From Varanus komodoensis (lineage: Eukaryota; Chordata; Lepidosauria; Squamata; Varanidae), in NCBI RefSeq assembly GCF_004798865.1, contig NW_025336236.1:1095365-1159364 (forward strand): a stretch of 64,000 nucleotides of DNA, in the 5' to 3' direction. Both the position numbers and the translations under genes were made by a program. The notes under the pieces are model-generated. The model did not search any database. It was not told the origin of the DNA and was given only the letters and a program-made list of their open reading frames with translations. Positions 13,362 to 26,352 of the stretch are shown piece by piece. The stretch's first letter is position 1, and each line of letters begins with the position of its first letter.

Positions 13362-16300
13362 CTATAAAAGAAAAAGAAATGCATCACACGTTTTTTAAAA
13401 TCATATTATAAAAGTCAATGCTTTGCTCTCTGAAAGTATTCAGAAATTAACAAACCAAGTGTTAAATGAAGGTTTTAAAACAGGATATTAATGTAGTTAA
13501 TAATGAACAGCCAAAGGATTATTCCGAGCACTCAGTAAAAACCTCCAAAACTCAGTCTGAGCTTAGAGTATTCCCCCTTCCACTTGCAGCTGGCACAGAA
13601 AAAAACCATGCCAGCTGCTTTGCTGCAGTTGCAAAGATGGCCTTAAAGAAAGGGTTGAATGGACTTTCTGGGGAACAGGGACTGGAAGAATTAGTCCTGC
13701 TATTAATGGAAGCATTCGGGCAGCATCTCAGCCTCCTTTCCTCCTGCTCTGAGGAACAACATCTAAGACATTGAAATTAGTCCTTAAGTGTTTTGCAGGA
13801 TGGAAGGGGCATGAAGACAACCTTTACTCCTTTATTCCCTCCAGCTTGCATGGGATGCTGTAATCCTTTATGTTAGGAGTGTTCTGGCCATCCAGAATAG
13901 ACTGCACCCTTAATCACCCTCTGCCCTCCATAACTAGTACAGAGCGCCAGTGTGATACAGTGGCAAAGAGTGCAGGACTGGGACTCAGATAATTTGGGTT
14001 CTAGTCCCCACTCAGCCATGGACTTCACTGGGTAATTTTAGACCAGTCATAGACTTTCAGCCCAAACTAGCTCACAGGGCTATTGTTGTGAGGAGAATTA
14101 TGTAAGTCACCTTGAGTTTTTTGGAAAGAAAAAAAAGTAAGGTAAAAAAAAAAACCACCAACCAAATGAACTAAAGAAGCATGATCTGAAATGAAGTTTT
14201 CATTCAATACTCAAAGGTCCTTAATTAACCTCATTCTGCCTTCATTTGATCTGTCCTTAGGTCTATTATAATCTACTCAGTGATGTCCAGATTTGGGTCA
14301 AGTTGTAGTTGAATACTACTTGTATATTGATCTGGAGTAATTAGAAGTAGAATTTTTCCATGCAGTAAGTTCCATGCAGTAATAAGCCCATATATGTGGA
14401 TAATCTATTAGTAACATTTTCGTACTTCTATTAAAGCCATTTTAAAAGAACTTGTCTGAACAATTTAGTTCTTGGGACAACCCTGACTTATTTTTAAAAA
14501 AGACAAATTGTAGGCTTATGCTTTACATCTGTTTAGAAAACAAGAATTTAAGAAATTGCTTTACAGAAAAAAGGGGGGAAATCCAAATTATTAAGGACCT
14601 CTGTTGGCTAGGACATACAGTGCTAAGTTAAAAAATCTATGGGCTGGATATAGATAATGTCATGACTAGCTTGAGTACTCTTTGATGGGTCTATTCTAAG
14701 AATGTTAAGCACAGATCCAATACTGTGTATTTTGACACCTTCATTCATCTTACCAGGGGCAGCAGAATTTATCTTACCAGGAGCCGTAGAATAAGCATAC
14801 AAGAAATCTGCTTCTACAGGTATTTTCTGACACATGTTTTCATCTGGGCTGCTGTCTGTTTCAATACCAGAGTCAAGTTCTGTTCCTCTGCAAGCCTACA
14901 CAAAGTTAACAGAAAAGTAAATAGTAACTATAAATATTATCATTAATCTCTGCTCACTCATGACAACAACTGTATACAAATAAATACACAGGAAATAAAA
15001 AGCCATTTTAATTTGTTATATGTTTATAGCAATGGGAAGTTTATGGCAACTTGAAAGCTTTGACATGGTTTTAGTTTCAACTGGAACCTTGCAGTTTTGC
15101 GACACCCAGAAGTTGCTCTGGGTCAGATCTAAAGTTCACTGCACAAAACACACTCTGTTGGAAAGGTGGTCACAGATAAAAGTACATCTTAAATTCCATT
15201 TTACCACTGGAAACAATAATGAGGAATTTGTTTTGTAAATTGTTTATTGCTTGGTATTTGGTCCTTTTACATTAATGACAATCCTGGCTAATAATTCAGA
15301 AAAATTTCAGGTATGCAAGTTTTTTTCTAATTAGCACAAAGACAAATATTTGCACCATTACTTAAATATTTATATAACTACACAAGAATGATTCTGCTAG
15401 CTCCTGGTAGAAATGTCAGAAGACAATGATGCATAATTATTTCTCCAAGTCTTTACCTATATACTCCAGAAGAGTTCTGCCTTGTCACCACTTTCCCATT
15501 CCATGTATTTATGAAATAACTGGATGAGATCATTCAACTCATCAAGAGGAGAGAAGGGGCAGCCAGTAAAGACCACTGCACTTTCTTTGCATATTATAAT
15601 AAAATGACTATAATCACATGCTGGGGAAATGAGCATGACTTGGAGTATCATGTAATATTTACCAATAAAATAAACATTACATCAATTATTTTAATAAGGA
15701 ATAGAAGACATAGCTATGCTCAGAGCTGTTAAAAAAAATTGTCCCCATGGCTCCACATTTTTCAGACAATTACATCTCAGTCTTATTGTGTACTTTTTAG
15801 AAACTAGTTTGGTGAAGACCAGGTAGTAATATATTAACACTTTGCTTTAAATATTTTATTCATAATTCCAAAAGAAAGTATTTCATAATCCAAACTTGAA
15901 TTTTTCAGGAAAACAAAAAAGGTCAGGGGGACAGAATACCTTGCCTCTCTCACTTACACCCCCCCTCCAATCTCTCCAGGCCTTTACATCTGTGCATGGA
16001 TCAAGTTCAAAGAGATTCTTAGCAGATGCCCCATAATTGTGATCTCTTCTGTTGGAGGTCTACTTTGTGCAATTACCTGAATAAAAAAGAGCTTCGGCTT
16101 TCCTGCCAAGGTCTTGCATCTGTCTCCTCTGAAGATACTTGTTAACATTTTCAGTTCTAGAGGACCATCTGTACCATAGATCAGTCCATCCTCTCCATGG
16201 CTTAACAAGACGCAAGCAAAACTGCTTCTCTTGCTGTGGTCATCCCTGGCGACTATAGGAGAAAATGAAGAATACTGAAGTGTTCGGAAGTTCTGGATAT

Positions 16301-19300
16301 TCATTTGACATTTCTTCTCGGACAGTGCATGGTAACAACTTTCTTCAAAACAGCCAGGCCAAGCATTATTTTTGCTTTTAAAATGATGTGGGCAACTTGT
16401 GACCCCTTAAAGTTTAAGGGGTCCATACAGGCTTAAACTGTTTAGGCCTAAAACTCCCATGATTCTTCAATATTGGCTACATAAGCCAGGAGGTATGGGA
16501 GTTGTAGGCCAAAGTTGCCTGGCCATACTCTACAATGAGGGTTTTAAATGTAAGGTAAATATAATTATTTTGAAGAACCATTAAGCCAAGTTTTCAGTAA
16601 TTATTTTTTTAAATAAGGGCTTGTACTAAAATTGTCATTAGGAGTTTAGAGAATATAAAACACAAATTAATAAATTTAAGCTGTACAATTCACAGCTTAA
16701 GGATTGTTAAGGAACAATTCACATCAATCTTTGACCTCAGTAAGGATCCTGGATGAGCAGGCCAGTTTACTGATATAATCATGGTTCTATTTGTGGGTCT
16801 TACATTTAATGCTACTTCTCCCAGAGAACCTCACTGCCTCAAAGTCTTAAAGTGCTTTTAGAAATAACCTAAGAACTTATGCAACACCCTGTGTGCCCCA
16901 TATTATAAAGGGCAAACACTAAATGAAACATTTGGAAGTAATTTTACTTCCAGATTTTCCCAGTATTTTTGTGATAGTTTCTGCATTAAAGAAAGTGAAA
17001 TTCGACTTTCTGTGGCTGGGCCAAGGAACAAAAGCTGCAAATGGTGCAGAATTCATCTTCTGGTTTTCTGCTGGGAACAGTTTAAAGAAATCATGAGAAC
17101 TGCACTGGCTGCCAATACACTTCCAGTTGGGAGTTCAAACCTTGCTAATGATATCTAATTCCTCTCTCTTTGTACTTTTGCCCAAATATTAAGATCTGCT
17201 GAATGGGCTTTCCGTTCTGTCCTACCATTGGAAGCTTTGTATTATGGAGAGATGCGAGAGAAGAGGGCCTTCTTGACTGGGTCACCCAGCTGTGGCGCAC
17301 TCTCTGCTTGAGGCCTGGCTGGTGCTCATATTAGCCACATTTTGGCACCATGCTAAGACCTGGCTATTTACTCAGACTTTTGGCTGTTATTGACTGAAGT
17401 TTGTTTTTGCTTTGTTGCTTGGGTTTTAATGATTTTATACTGGATTTTGCATTTCACACTGTATTGTTTGTATGACTATATCCCATCCTAAGATCTATGT
17501 ACTGATACAGAGTGGGTTAGAAATATTGTTATAATTGAATCTAACAAAACTTGCCAAATTTCCCCAAACATCAGGCTATTCTTGAAATACTAATCAAGAA
17601 CAACTCTTGATGCAATGCTGTACATTCCCTTGGATAGGCAAAGGGTAGTGTCAGCAGTTATAGCAACCCAACTATTTAAATACTCAAACTGATATTTACT
17701 GAAACAACTACTATTAAAACAGATCTCAGAAGACTTAGGTGAAAGGAGAAACATGTAGAGACCTGACTTTTATAAAAGCCAGGATAACAGAGTAGGACTC
17801 AAAGTAATGTGAGATATTCTATCATGAATTTTAATTCTACAATTAAATGTTTTCTAAATGGAAGAAACATATCTTGCCATCTTTCCTAATCATAAAAGAA
17901 TACTATCATTTTTTAATTTAGGCTCTGGGAAAGATGTCCAATCTTAAATTATTTTATTAACTAACTTAATCATAGTATCCAATGCACATCAATGCAAATC
18001 AATAACGAAAAAGAGAGAGCGAGGGAGAGAACTTGCAATACAAATACATTGAATCATATAAATCAAACAATCCAATCTAAAAATACTGAGACTGCCTTAG
18101 TAAAGAAAAATCCTCCCAAGCTAGTGATGGAGATCTGCATGTAGAAACAGACTTGTACATCTCAGCTGAATTCCGTATTTGCAATTCTGTGTTACACAAG
18201 GTAAAAGCCTTCATATCTTGTGGTTAGTTACATGGTGGTTAGTTACAAACACATGGTGAGTTTTTAATCCTCCTATTTTGGCAAATGGTGCACTAGACCA
18301 AATGATCTGTAACAGTTTTGTGGTTGTGAGCTGCCCAGAGGAGCTGTGGCAGCATACAAATGTTTCTAAATAAATAATTTTCAAGTCTGTGGGTAAATGG
18401 ATTTTCTTTAAAGTGCCATGGGTGTAAGCAGTCATGGATGCCAGGAGCTCCACCCCTTCCACACACACACAGAGTAAACCCTCCAGTGCAAACAACTGAG
18501 ACAGTTTCTTCATGGTTATGCAGCACAGCAGAGGCCGTAGGGTCAAAAACAACTGGGGATTGGAGAGAAATCCATTTCTTGCTGAGGACCCTGTTACCCC
18601 AGGGGTTTTCAGTGAAAAGTGGGCTTTGGAAGGCAGCTAGCCCCTTAAAAATAAACGGAAAAATGGGATGGAGAAAATCAGCAGGAGAAACTTAGTGCAT
18701 GACAGACACTTCAGCATAGCCTCATAGGTGCAGTGATACCTGCTGGTGCTCCACCAGTGATACCAGCTCCAGAAATGGATTCTGCATTCCCAACAAGTGA
18801 CTGACATTGTCAAAGCATACCATCAGTTTGGTAGACGTACATGCTTTCACAGCCCCATTTGCAGCAGTATTCATATAGGCTGATGCGATACATAAAGATC
18901 TTTAGATAGGGACTTTACAACATTTCTGCTATGCTAAGTATTCTATGAGTAATTTAATGTCCATAATTTCCAATTTCCTAAAAACAGTGAACACAAAACC
19001 TCAGTATTTAACTCATTACGTTTTACAATGCAGCACAACTGGTAAAGCAATGATCAAGTCGCTACTCACCATTTTGCATAACATCAATAATCTGTTTACA
19101 TGAAAGATCGTTATAAGGCTTGACAGTATATCCCAAGGTCCTGAAAGTGTCTATGATGCGTGCAGCATCTGCATCTGTGCCAGATCGATGTGCCATCCCT
19201 TTGGATTTAAAAAGAAAAAGTCTGTCTTGACTACATTTTGAAAACTATGTCACAAGGAAATTTTGCTCAGAGTTATGCTAATACAGAAATGTTAGTTGTA

Positions 19301-22300
19301 CAGTTGATGTAATACACAGTTGATGCCAGTCTTTGTTCTCATATATATAAGATACAGGAACATATATCTAATATATGTGAGAACATCTTTATGATACAGG
19401 AATGCATATCTTGGAAAAACATAGCAAGAACTGAAGGACTGGATGCCTTATAGTATACCTTACACCTTTAAAGAGAATGCATGATTATATTGCAGCCAAT
19501 TCAAAGAAATTATTTTGTAAATTTTGAATGCAAAAAAGCATGATAACTATAGCCTGTCTAGAAAAGGATAACTGAAAAAGCTTACAAAAGAGGAAAGTAA
19601 TCAGTATTGTGGAATTTTAAGTACCATATAATGCATATGCTAATTTGATAATATTGAAGTGAAAAGTGTTGTTTTCCTGACTGCAAATCTGAAGCCATCC
19701 TTTTCTCATGCCTTTTTTTAAACAACTAAAAATGCTTATGAAAATATTTTCCTTTACACCAAGGGTAATGATCAGAATAATTCCTGTCCTGGGGCTGAAT
19801 AAGCATGGCCAGAAATTATACCATTCATTAAAGTCTGCCATAGCGTCAACTCCACAAATTAGAGCAGCAAAATAAGTTACACTGCTAACATACAATGTAA
19901 TTGCTGGTGATAGTGTTCTAACTCCTGTCTTTGACTATACCAGGGTGAATAAGTAGTATTAAATGATTCATCTTTATGGTACTTATAACGATCAGTCAAA
20001 GAACAATTACAGCTCCCTTTGAATGATCTGAATGACTCATTACCTTTAATGCTGCTGCAGACATAACTGTTTCCTGAGGCTAAACCGGGATGTTGAAATC
20101 CTGTCGCAAGCCATTCCCATACTTCTGGCCATGCTTACTATGGTATGGAGCTGCCAGCAGAGACCAACTGCATGTGTACCTTTTACTCACCGTCAATATG
20201 CATGGAACCAGAAGGAACCATCATAGTAAGAAACCAATGTTGCATTCGCTGTTTGGCAGACAGAAGTATTCATGAATGGATTGTAGAAAATGCATATACA
20301 ATGTACTACATTGAAAGGATAGGTTAGTGGCTGAGGTTACAAAGGAAACAGAGCTGGAAATGAGGCTGCAGAGGAAGCAGTCTCAGGCAGAGTTCTGTGT
20401 TGGCAATGGAAGTTAAGCCATTCATGGATGCCTTTTCTCACCAAACTGACAGCACATGCTTCTTTAAACAAGGCAAGATACAACTTTATAAGTCAACAGC
20501 AGTTAACTGGATGCTTCAGGCATAACATGTTTATTAAGAATATCATCAAAGCTATGCAGATTTAGGTATGAACAAACCTACTGATCTAAGTGAACTTAGG
20601 CCATCTAACTTTGCAAAGGTCTAAGCTGTAAATATACATCACTTTCCCAGAACTCTGTTCAAAACTTCCGCAACTGACAGTTTGATGTTCTTATGTTATA
20701 AATTTTTATGTTTTAAACTTAATGAAGGGAAGCTTTAACAAAAAGAATAAAGCACAAGAGAAAGATTATCTTTACCAGTAGCTGGATGGAAGTTTTTATT
20801 GTTCACCAAAACACAAACCCCCCTTTCTGGAAAGTCCATTCTGTAACTCTCATCTGCCTGTATCACAGAATCCACAGATTTGCTAACAGGTATGTTCTTC
20901 CTGTAAAGAACCGGGCAATGTAAAGATTAAACAAGATGTTCAACTTGAAAGAGAAAACTATATTTTCTTACTTTATATTTATGAGGCTTAATACAAGTTC
21001 TTTTTAATGTTAACATCAAATGAGAAATAGCTAGCAAAAAAACTGATTAAGCAGCTCCTTCAATGCACAGTATCTTCTGCTAAATGCATCAAATTTTAGT
21101 AACTGTCTCATATTTATATTATTTTCAAGGGCAGGTGTGAGGACATGATAGATCTGATGAAAAAATAACCACTAATCTCATTGAGTACCTGAAAAAATAA
21201 CAAATTCACATGATGTAATTTCCCCATAGTCCCCTATACAACAGAATAGTATTCAAGATGCTTTGTAAAAAGTAAATATGATAGACCCATATGAAAATGA
21301 ATAATCATGGATAACATTAAAAGGCTTTTTTCAAACAAGAAATGTAACTGGTATAAGGAATGCAAAACCTACATCGACTAGAACATACAACCAACAACCA
21401 CCTTTTATGTAGCCCTAACATAAGAAGAGCCATGTTGGATCTTTGGAAAACCCCCTAGTTGGACATGAGTGTCACAGCATCCTTCCAGTCACGCTCCCCA
21501 GCAACTCATTCACCTAGGCATACTGCGGACATAGATATGTGGAACATATCAAACCTGAGGAGCTCTGTTATTTGTAATCTCATTTGTAAATTGCCAAAGG
21601 ACCTTGAAAAGTACCCAATAAGCATTTTTCAAGTGCTTTATAAAGGAGGAACTAATATCCATTAAATTGGGATTCTACAGCAAAATTAGAAATGTTTTAA
21701 CTTGAGTCATTCACCTCTTACCTCTACAGAACTATGAGGAAATCTGAACCAAGTGGTCTACAACAGGCAGGTGACATCTCTCAAAACAAATGCCTTATAA
21801 GAGGACTAGGAGGGTACATCCTCAGTTGATAAGGTGACATCTGTGCACTCTCACTGGAGCAAAATTGTTTATCTTCAGAAAAGTTAGGACCGCTTGTGGT
21901 CCTAACACCACAACATGCTGAAGTTAGCTATGGAATATTTGTGAGTACTCTAATGGCTTTACTGCATTTTATCAAATTATTCTAACAAATCTACCACCAT
22001 GTGCAGGGAGACAGAATATAGCTTTAACAAATAAATAAAAATATATATGAAGATTAACTACCTTTCATATTTATTTACATGATTATAAATTAGTAGTCTC
22101 CACATTTTCTCCACCTTAATTTTTGCATTAAATGAAATGTACTCCTCATCACAGTTTGCTTGTCTATTTCACTGTAGGATAATGAAGATTCTACAGTGTA
22201 CCAAGGAGAAGTGGCCACCCCTGCTACATGCTTGCTCAGCCACCCTTATTTTATACCAGGCCCATGGGAGGGAGTGAGGGTATTGTGAAGTGGACACTCC

Positions 22301-22476
22301 CCATATGTTCAGGAGGCTCACTGAGGGCTCTGTGACTCCTATACTGGCTAGAGAAATACAAACAAAAATAACAAGTCATTAACTATAAAAAGCATCACTT
22401 ACCCTTCAGAAGTAGACAGGGTTTTTGCATCAGGCACAGTTTGTGGCGATTTCGGAATATGCTTTGTATCTGCCAT
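13135..22476 (-). CDS. CASP3: Caspase-3, effector cysteine protease of apoptosis (six coding exons)
   Basis: Coding exons on the minus strand, in order: 22476-22403, 20900-20776, 19198-19070, 16252-16077, 14895-14778, 13361-13135. They join in phase into 282 residues plus stop (human 277). Caspase-3 is the cytosolic executioner protease that cuts after Asp (DEVD-like sites). Seen here: a short prodomain with a processing site at Asp35 (SKSVD, aligning with human Asp28); S1-pocket arginines Arg71 (MAHRSGT) and Arg213 (YYSWRN); catalytic His128 (SHG) and Cys170 (QACRG); and the activation site IETD ending at Asp182, between large and small subunits. The small subunit runs from [17 protein letters not shown] to the final SH. 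Introns hold LINE and SINE debris only. The start ATG at 22476 opens [10 protein letters not shown] and is followed by an exon of matching phase. Upstream is a non-coding exon in the CpG island shared with PRIMPOL. Oddity: exon 5 has a duplicated donor 24 nt downstream. Identification is very secure; UTR limits are not known. Confidence 0.97.
13938..14150 (+). mobile_element. tRNA-derived SINE (Sauria/squamate type)
   Basis: The head GCGCCAGTGTGATACAGTGG (A-box-like) and GGGTTCTAGTCCCCACTC (B-box-like) are followed by the body CAGTCATAGACTTTCAGCCC and AGCTCACAGGGCTATTGTTG, then CACCTTGAGTTTTTTGG and an A-rich tail. This matches the general layout of squamate tRNA-derived SINEs. The same family recurs at 25480. 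Confidence 0.75.
14778..14895 (-). CDS. CASP3: CASP3 coding exon 5 (catalytic Cys, activation site)
   Basis: Acceptor GTGTAG. It begins [20 protein letters not shown], giving the active-site Cys170 and the interdomain cleavage site IETD, then [17 protein letters not shown]. The donor at 14777 (GTAAGA) is repeated 24 nt downstream at 14753 with an open frame between, so an isoform with 8 extra residues (KINSAAPG) is possible. Confidence 0.95.
16077..16252 (-). CDS. CASP3: CASP3 coding exon 4 (catalytic His)
   Basis: Acceptor CCTATAG, donor GTAATT, phase 1 to phase 0. It encodes [20 protein letters not shown]..., with catalytic His128, and ends KPKLFFIQ immediately before the ACRG of the next exon. 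Confidence 0.96.
16390..16540. repeat. Dispersed short inverted repeat, best copy
   Basis: Arms AGGCCTAAAACTCCCAT (16444-16460) and ATGGGAGTTGTAGGCC (16495-16510) flank a loop of about 34 bases, inside TGGGCAACTTGTGACCCC...TTGCCTGGCCATACTC flanks. Related copies lie at 5343, 9650, 27305, 34743, 50842 and 63705. The form suggests a MITE-like, perhaps hAT-type, element; the family is not proven. It lies in a CASP3 intron. Confidence 0.55.
17090..17545 (+). mobile_element. Degraded LINE 3' end (CR1/L2/L3 group)
   Basis: ACTGCACTGGCTGCCAATAC encodes the LHWLP signature seen intact at 52610. Further matches include GAGAAGAGGGCCTTCTTGAC. The 3' UTR ends in ATCCCATCCTAAGATCTATG and AGAGTGGGTTAGAAATATTG. 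Frame is lost in several places, so it is older than the 52375 copy. Lies in a CASP3 intron, opposite strand. Confidence 0.65.
18455..18472. repeat. Short (CA)n tract
   Basis: CACACACACACAGAG in a CASP3 intron. Confidence 0.7.
19070..19198 (-). CDS. CASP3: CASP3 coding exon 3
   Basis: Acceptor CCAAAG, donor GTGAGT, phase 1 to phase 1. It encodes [19 protein letters not shown]..., including the arginine of the S1 pocket (Arg71 here, Arg64 in human). Confidence 0.95.
20776..20900 (-). CDS. CASP3: CASP3 coding exon 2
   Basis: Flanked by TTTACAG and GTAAAG; enters in phase 2 and leaves in phase 1. It contains the prodomain cleavage site SKSVD and the start of the large subunit ([20 protein letters not shown]), very close to human YKMDYPEMGLCIIINNKN. 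Confidence 0.95.
22403..22476 (-). CDS. CASP3: CASP3 coding exon 1
   Basis: Starts with ATG at 22476 ([12 protein letters not shown]...) and ends ...LSTSE plus GG before the donor GTAAGT (phase 2). It encodes the prodomain start. The exon's 5' border is uncertain because several AG dinucleotides lie upstream. Confidence 0.9.
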
Positions 22477-24385
22477 AGTTATTTCTTTTGGTAAAGAAAA
22501 TTGAAGGTGTTGTTTCTGAGAGTGCTTTCTGCAAAGTTGAACTGCATGGACAAAACATTTTTGATTGATAAGCAATGTCAGGATCTTTGTCAGAGGCTGA
22601 CTAAGATAACTGACTATGGGTTACAAAAGCAACAAACAAACAAACACTTTTAAATTATTTTGCAGACATAGTCTTCCAAGTATCAAATGAATGGTTTAAA
22701 ATAGGCACTGACCCCAGTCCGCTCAGACAAGAGAGTATCTTCCTATCATGCATCATCTTAATCTTTATTAGAGACTGCCTTGAAAAACTGACCAAAAAGT
22801 GATATAAAAAACTTTTATTTAGCAACTAAATAGATATTCTAAAGGAGTATAACTTTATGCTTCAATTGAAATATCGAAGGCAAGAATATTTTGTAAACCC
22901 CAGAAGAAAACATACAAAGATAGCTTGTATATAGCCTTATTAGATTTCACCATTTTAGTGACTCATTTCAAGACACTCCTAAGAAAATAAAATTCCAAGA
23001 ATTCTCTATCTTCAGAACACTAGCTGCTTGGACAGTTTTAAAATGAAATATAGAAAAAACAACCTTGCTTTAAAATAACTATACTTCAAAGTTGGCCACA
23101 TGTGTTTCAAGAACAAAGGCACATGAAAAGATCTATACATAAGCAGACATCCATATGTGCAGTCAGACACATGCTCTGTCAACAATTATTTAATTCTGTT
23201 CCACAGCACTGATGCTAACATAGAGAAGCATCAAAGCTCTGGGGAGGACAATGCTGTTACCAGCCAACTTTACTCAAGTATTAAAGCATTACTTCATCTT
23301 GGTTAGCTAATGCACTGATGTCATATTCTGTCAAGCAGAATATACATTTCCCCAGGGAGGATGATCTCATTCTATGAAGGATGAAAAAAAAGCTTTCTAG
23401 GAACAGACATAAATATTGCTAGAGGGGATTTGCAGGGGATGCTCACTTTGAAAGATTCTCAATGTCACAGAAAGTTAGGAGGCTTCACCAAAAAGTTAAC
23501 ACCAAGACAGTTGATATGACTCATAGGAAGGTGCAGGCCTTTTTATCACCTAGGGCAATATACTGGGCTGACTATGGATTCTTTTCCATGGAATGAGCCA
23601 TGGCATGTCCTGGGTGACATTTTGAACATGCAACCCCTGACTGGGATGATACTGTTTTATGAGAACCCAGCCACTGTGGATTCTCTGCAGGTTAAACCTT
23701 GCATAACCTGTGATGTTGATTTTCTAGAAAAGGTAGAAATTGATTTTTTTCTGGTTATTTGACTCTTTTTTTTACTTCCCAACATACCTTCTCACTCAAC
23801 AAACACATATAATATCTCTTATTAAGAAATAGAACTAAAAATGTAATCAATGTCAATTCTGTATGCAGTATATAAAATATAACAAGTTTTCCTAATAATC
23901 TCAACTGAAATATTTGCTTAGAGGGAATCTAAATTAACCATGCAATATAGCTTAAATAATAAAATCAAACACTTTCAAAGCTTTATGAAGAAATGATTTT
24001 ATTGGAATATTTGTAAAAATGTAAAGACAATAGCATATATTTCCTTATGTTCTTTGTTTATATTTAACAAAACATGACTGCACCTGAAAGAACACAGCAA
24101 AACTTAGTATCTTTTGTGTTTTTTAAAATGGTCAATATCTAATTCTAAGTGTCAACTAGATGAAATGTGCAAGATGTACTACGGGAGATTGCAGCTGAAC
24201 TCTAACCCCAGATCATACTGCTCCCCAGGAGAAAAGCAACTAGGAAGAGCAATTATGAGAAAGGGGTTAGGCATCCCTTTGCCTATATTGGCTGACATTT
24301 GTGCTGCCAAGTTTAATTCAGTCTTTAAAAGCATGGAGACTACATAGGCTTTCTCCAGTTTGAATGCAAGATCTACCATTGGTAG

Positions 24386-24560
24386 CAAGGGCTGTAGCTC
24401 AATGATAGAGCATTTGCTTTCTTTGCATAAGGTCTCAGGATGAATCCCTGGCACCTCCAGGGAAAGCTAGGAGAGGTTCTTGCCTAAAAATTCCCGGAGT
24501 GCCACTGCCAATCTATAATACTGAACTAGTGGGCCCGATGATTTGACTCAATAGAAGATA
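24386..24560 (+). mobile_element. tRNA-derived SINE, second family
   Basis: GGGCTGTAGCTCAATGATAG (A box) and GGATGAATCCCTGGCACC (B-box region) form a tRNA-like head. The body is AGCTAGGAGAGGTTCTTGCC, GAGTGCCACTGCCAATCTA and TGATTTGACTCAATAG. The A/B boxes alone could be taken for a tRNA gene, but the 3' half of a cloverleaf is absent and the body is the SINE body common in lizards. Lies in the CASP3 5' intron. Confidence 0.8.
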
Positions 24561-25479
24561 ACTAATGAATGAGAACTGTTGAATTCTGTTATAACAGAAG
24601 GATTAAAGAAAACTTCACAGGCTAGTATAGAAACACAGATAATTGAAATAAGAAGCAAAAATGTCTACCCTATTGTTTTGCATATCAAGACACTTTCTCT
24701 TTGCTATACAAGGGCAAACCACATACTTTTATTTTCACTTTGGACATGTATAAAGCATTAATGACACAAGGGTGCAAGCACTCAGGTGTCTATTAACTAT
24801 GACAAAGCAGGCCTGGAAACAGGCACAGATTGCTTTTGAGGTTAGAAAGTAAACCTCTTCTGAACTCTACCCAGCTCATACATTTTGCAAACATATACTT
24901 GCATTGTTGTACCCAATGTCTTTTTTCAGTTCCACCACTCTGTATCAGCAATATTAAAAGTAGTTAGATATCATGTTTCCTTTGATAATGGACAAATTCA
25001 TTCTCAAAGTCTTCAGTTTTTCAGCAGAGCACTGTAAATGTGAGAATGATACAGAGCTGAAACCAATGTCTTGTCCCACCAGCAGAAGGGAACAGCTGAC
25101 AGAACAAATCCCGCTCACTGCAGCCCCTGGAACATTGGGAGGCCAGAAGTGTTTCTGTGAAACCAGCAAAATGTCTTTCGTCTCAGGATGTAGCTTCATC
25201 TATTAAGATGGCAATCCTAAGCAAGTTTAGACAGAAAAAAAAGTACCTAACATGCCCAAGCCAGGAGTGCATCCTTAGCCGCCTTTACATGTTTTGGTAG
25301 ACACAAAGACAACTAGATTCTGTCACTCTTGCAAAATGCTACTAAGTGTTATTTCCTCCAGAAGCTTGCACAGTAATGGGTATCTAATGGGTATCTGCAA
25401 TGTATGTTTTTTAAACCACTACCTCACCAATAACTTCCTGTATCCAGTTACAGCAAGATCTTGAATGTTTTGTTAAGCA

Positions 25480-25715
25480 GAAAGACAGTACAGGATAACA
25501 GTTAAGAGTGCAACCAGGCGATCTTGTTCTAGTCCCCGCTCAGCCATGGAGCCAACTGGCTGACATTGGGCCAGTCACAGACTTTCAGCCCAACCTACCT
25601 TACAGGATTGTTGTAGAGGGAATAAGACTGAGCAGAAAGAGAATTGTGTAAGCTGCTTTGAGTTCCTTAAAAAAGAAAAAAAAAGTTGGGATATAGATCT
25701 AATAAATAAAATAAG
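25480..25715 (+). mobile_element. tRNA-derived SINE (same family as 13938)
   Basis: CAGTACAGGATAACAGTTAA, TTGTTCTAGTCCCCGCTCAG, GGCCAGTCACAGACTTTCAG and CCAACCTACCTTACAGGATT align with the 13938 copy. It ends GCTTTGAGTTCCTTAAAA and GATATAGATCTAATAAATAA, the tail shared with Bov-B LINEs in Sauria SINEs. Confidence 0.75.
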
Positions 25716-26352
25716 CAGAAAAGAAAACTAAGCAATAGACAAAGTGAAAGGAAAACCTGCTCACGCCACCACCAACTCACTTTCTTTTTGACAAAGGGAG
25801 CTCGCTCTGTGATGCTGAATGTAGCTAGTACATTTGTTCCTCACCGGGAAAAGAGTAATTTGTTCCTAACTAAGGCTCACTTTTTTTTTTGTTAACAGCC
25901 CAGGTACTGCTGTACAGCCGCCAGGAAGTCTTTTTTCCTCTCGCCTTCCCCTTCCCGAGCTCGACTGGGGCGTGTGGTTGTCAGATGCGCCCAAGCAGAA
26001 TTACTTCAGAACAATAACAACTATGGCGCCCAGCGACAGCCGGGGGGCAGCGGAGCGAGAGAAAGCGAGCGGGGACAGGGGCCATCCAGGAGCGCCTCCC
26101 GCACCCCCGCGCCGCCGTCCAAGCCTGCGCTGGCGACACGCGCGGTGCTCGGAGGAACCTGTTGCCGCCAGCGCGGCTGCTCCCGCACGGCTCTTTCGAA
26201 GCGGGGCGCCACGCGGCGCTGGGAAGGAGGGCGACTGCTGCAGACTTGCCCCGCGCAGACACACCCAAAATGGAAGGAGCGCCCAGCATCCGCCCGGTGG
26301 GAAACTCCGGGCGCTGCTCAGGCGGGCAAGCCCCCGCCTCCGGAGACTCACT

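Noticed and set aside
16118-16318. Extra CASP3 coding sequence upstream of exon 4 (open frame reaches 16304)
   Set aside because: The frame runs past the acceptor at 16253; the joined phase and homology to human place the exon border at 16252.
24388-24460. Possible tRNA gene from its A and B boxes
   Set aside because: No acceptor-stem closure or proper T-arm end; it continues into a known SINE body.
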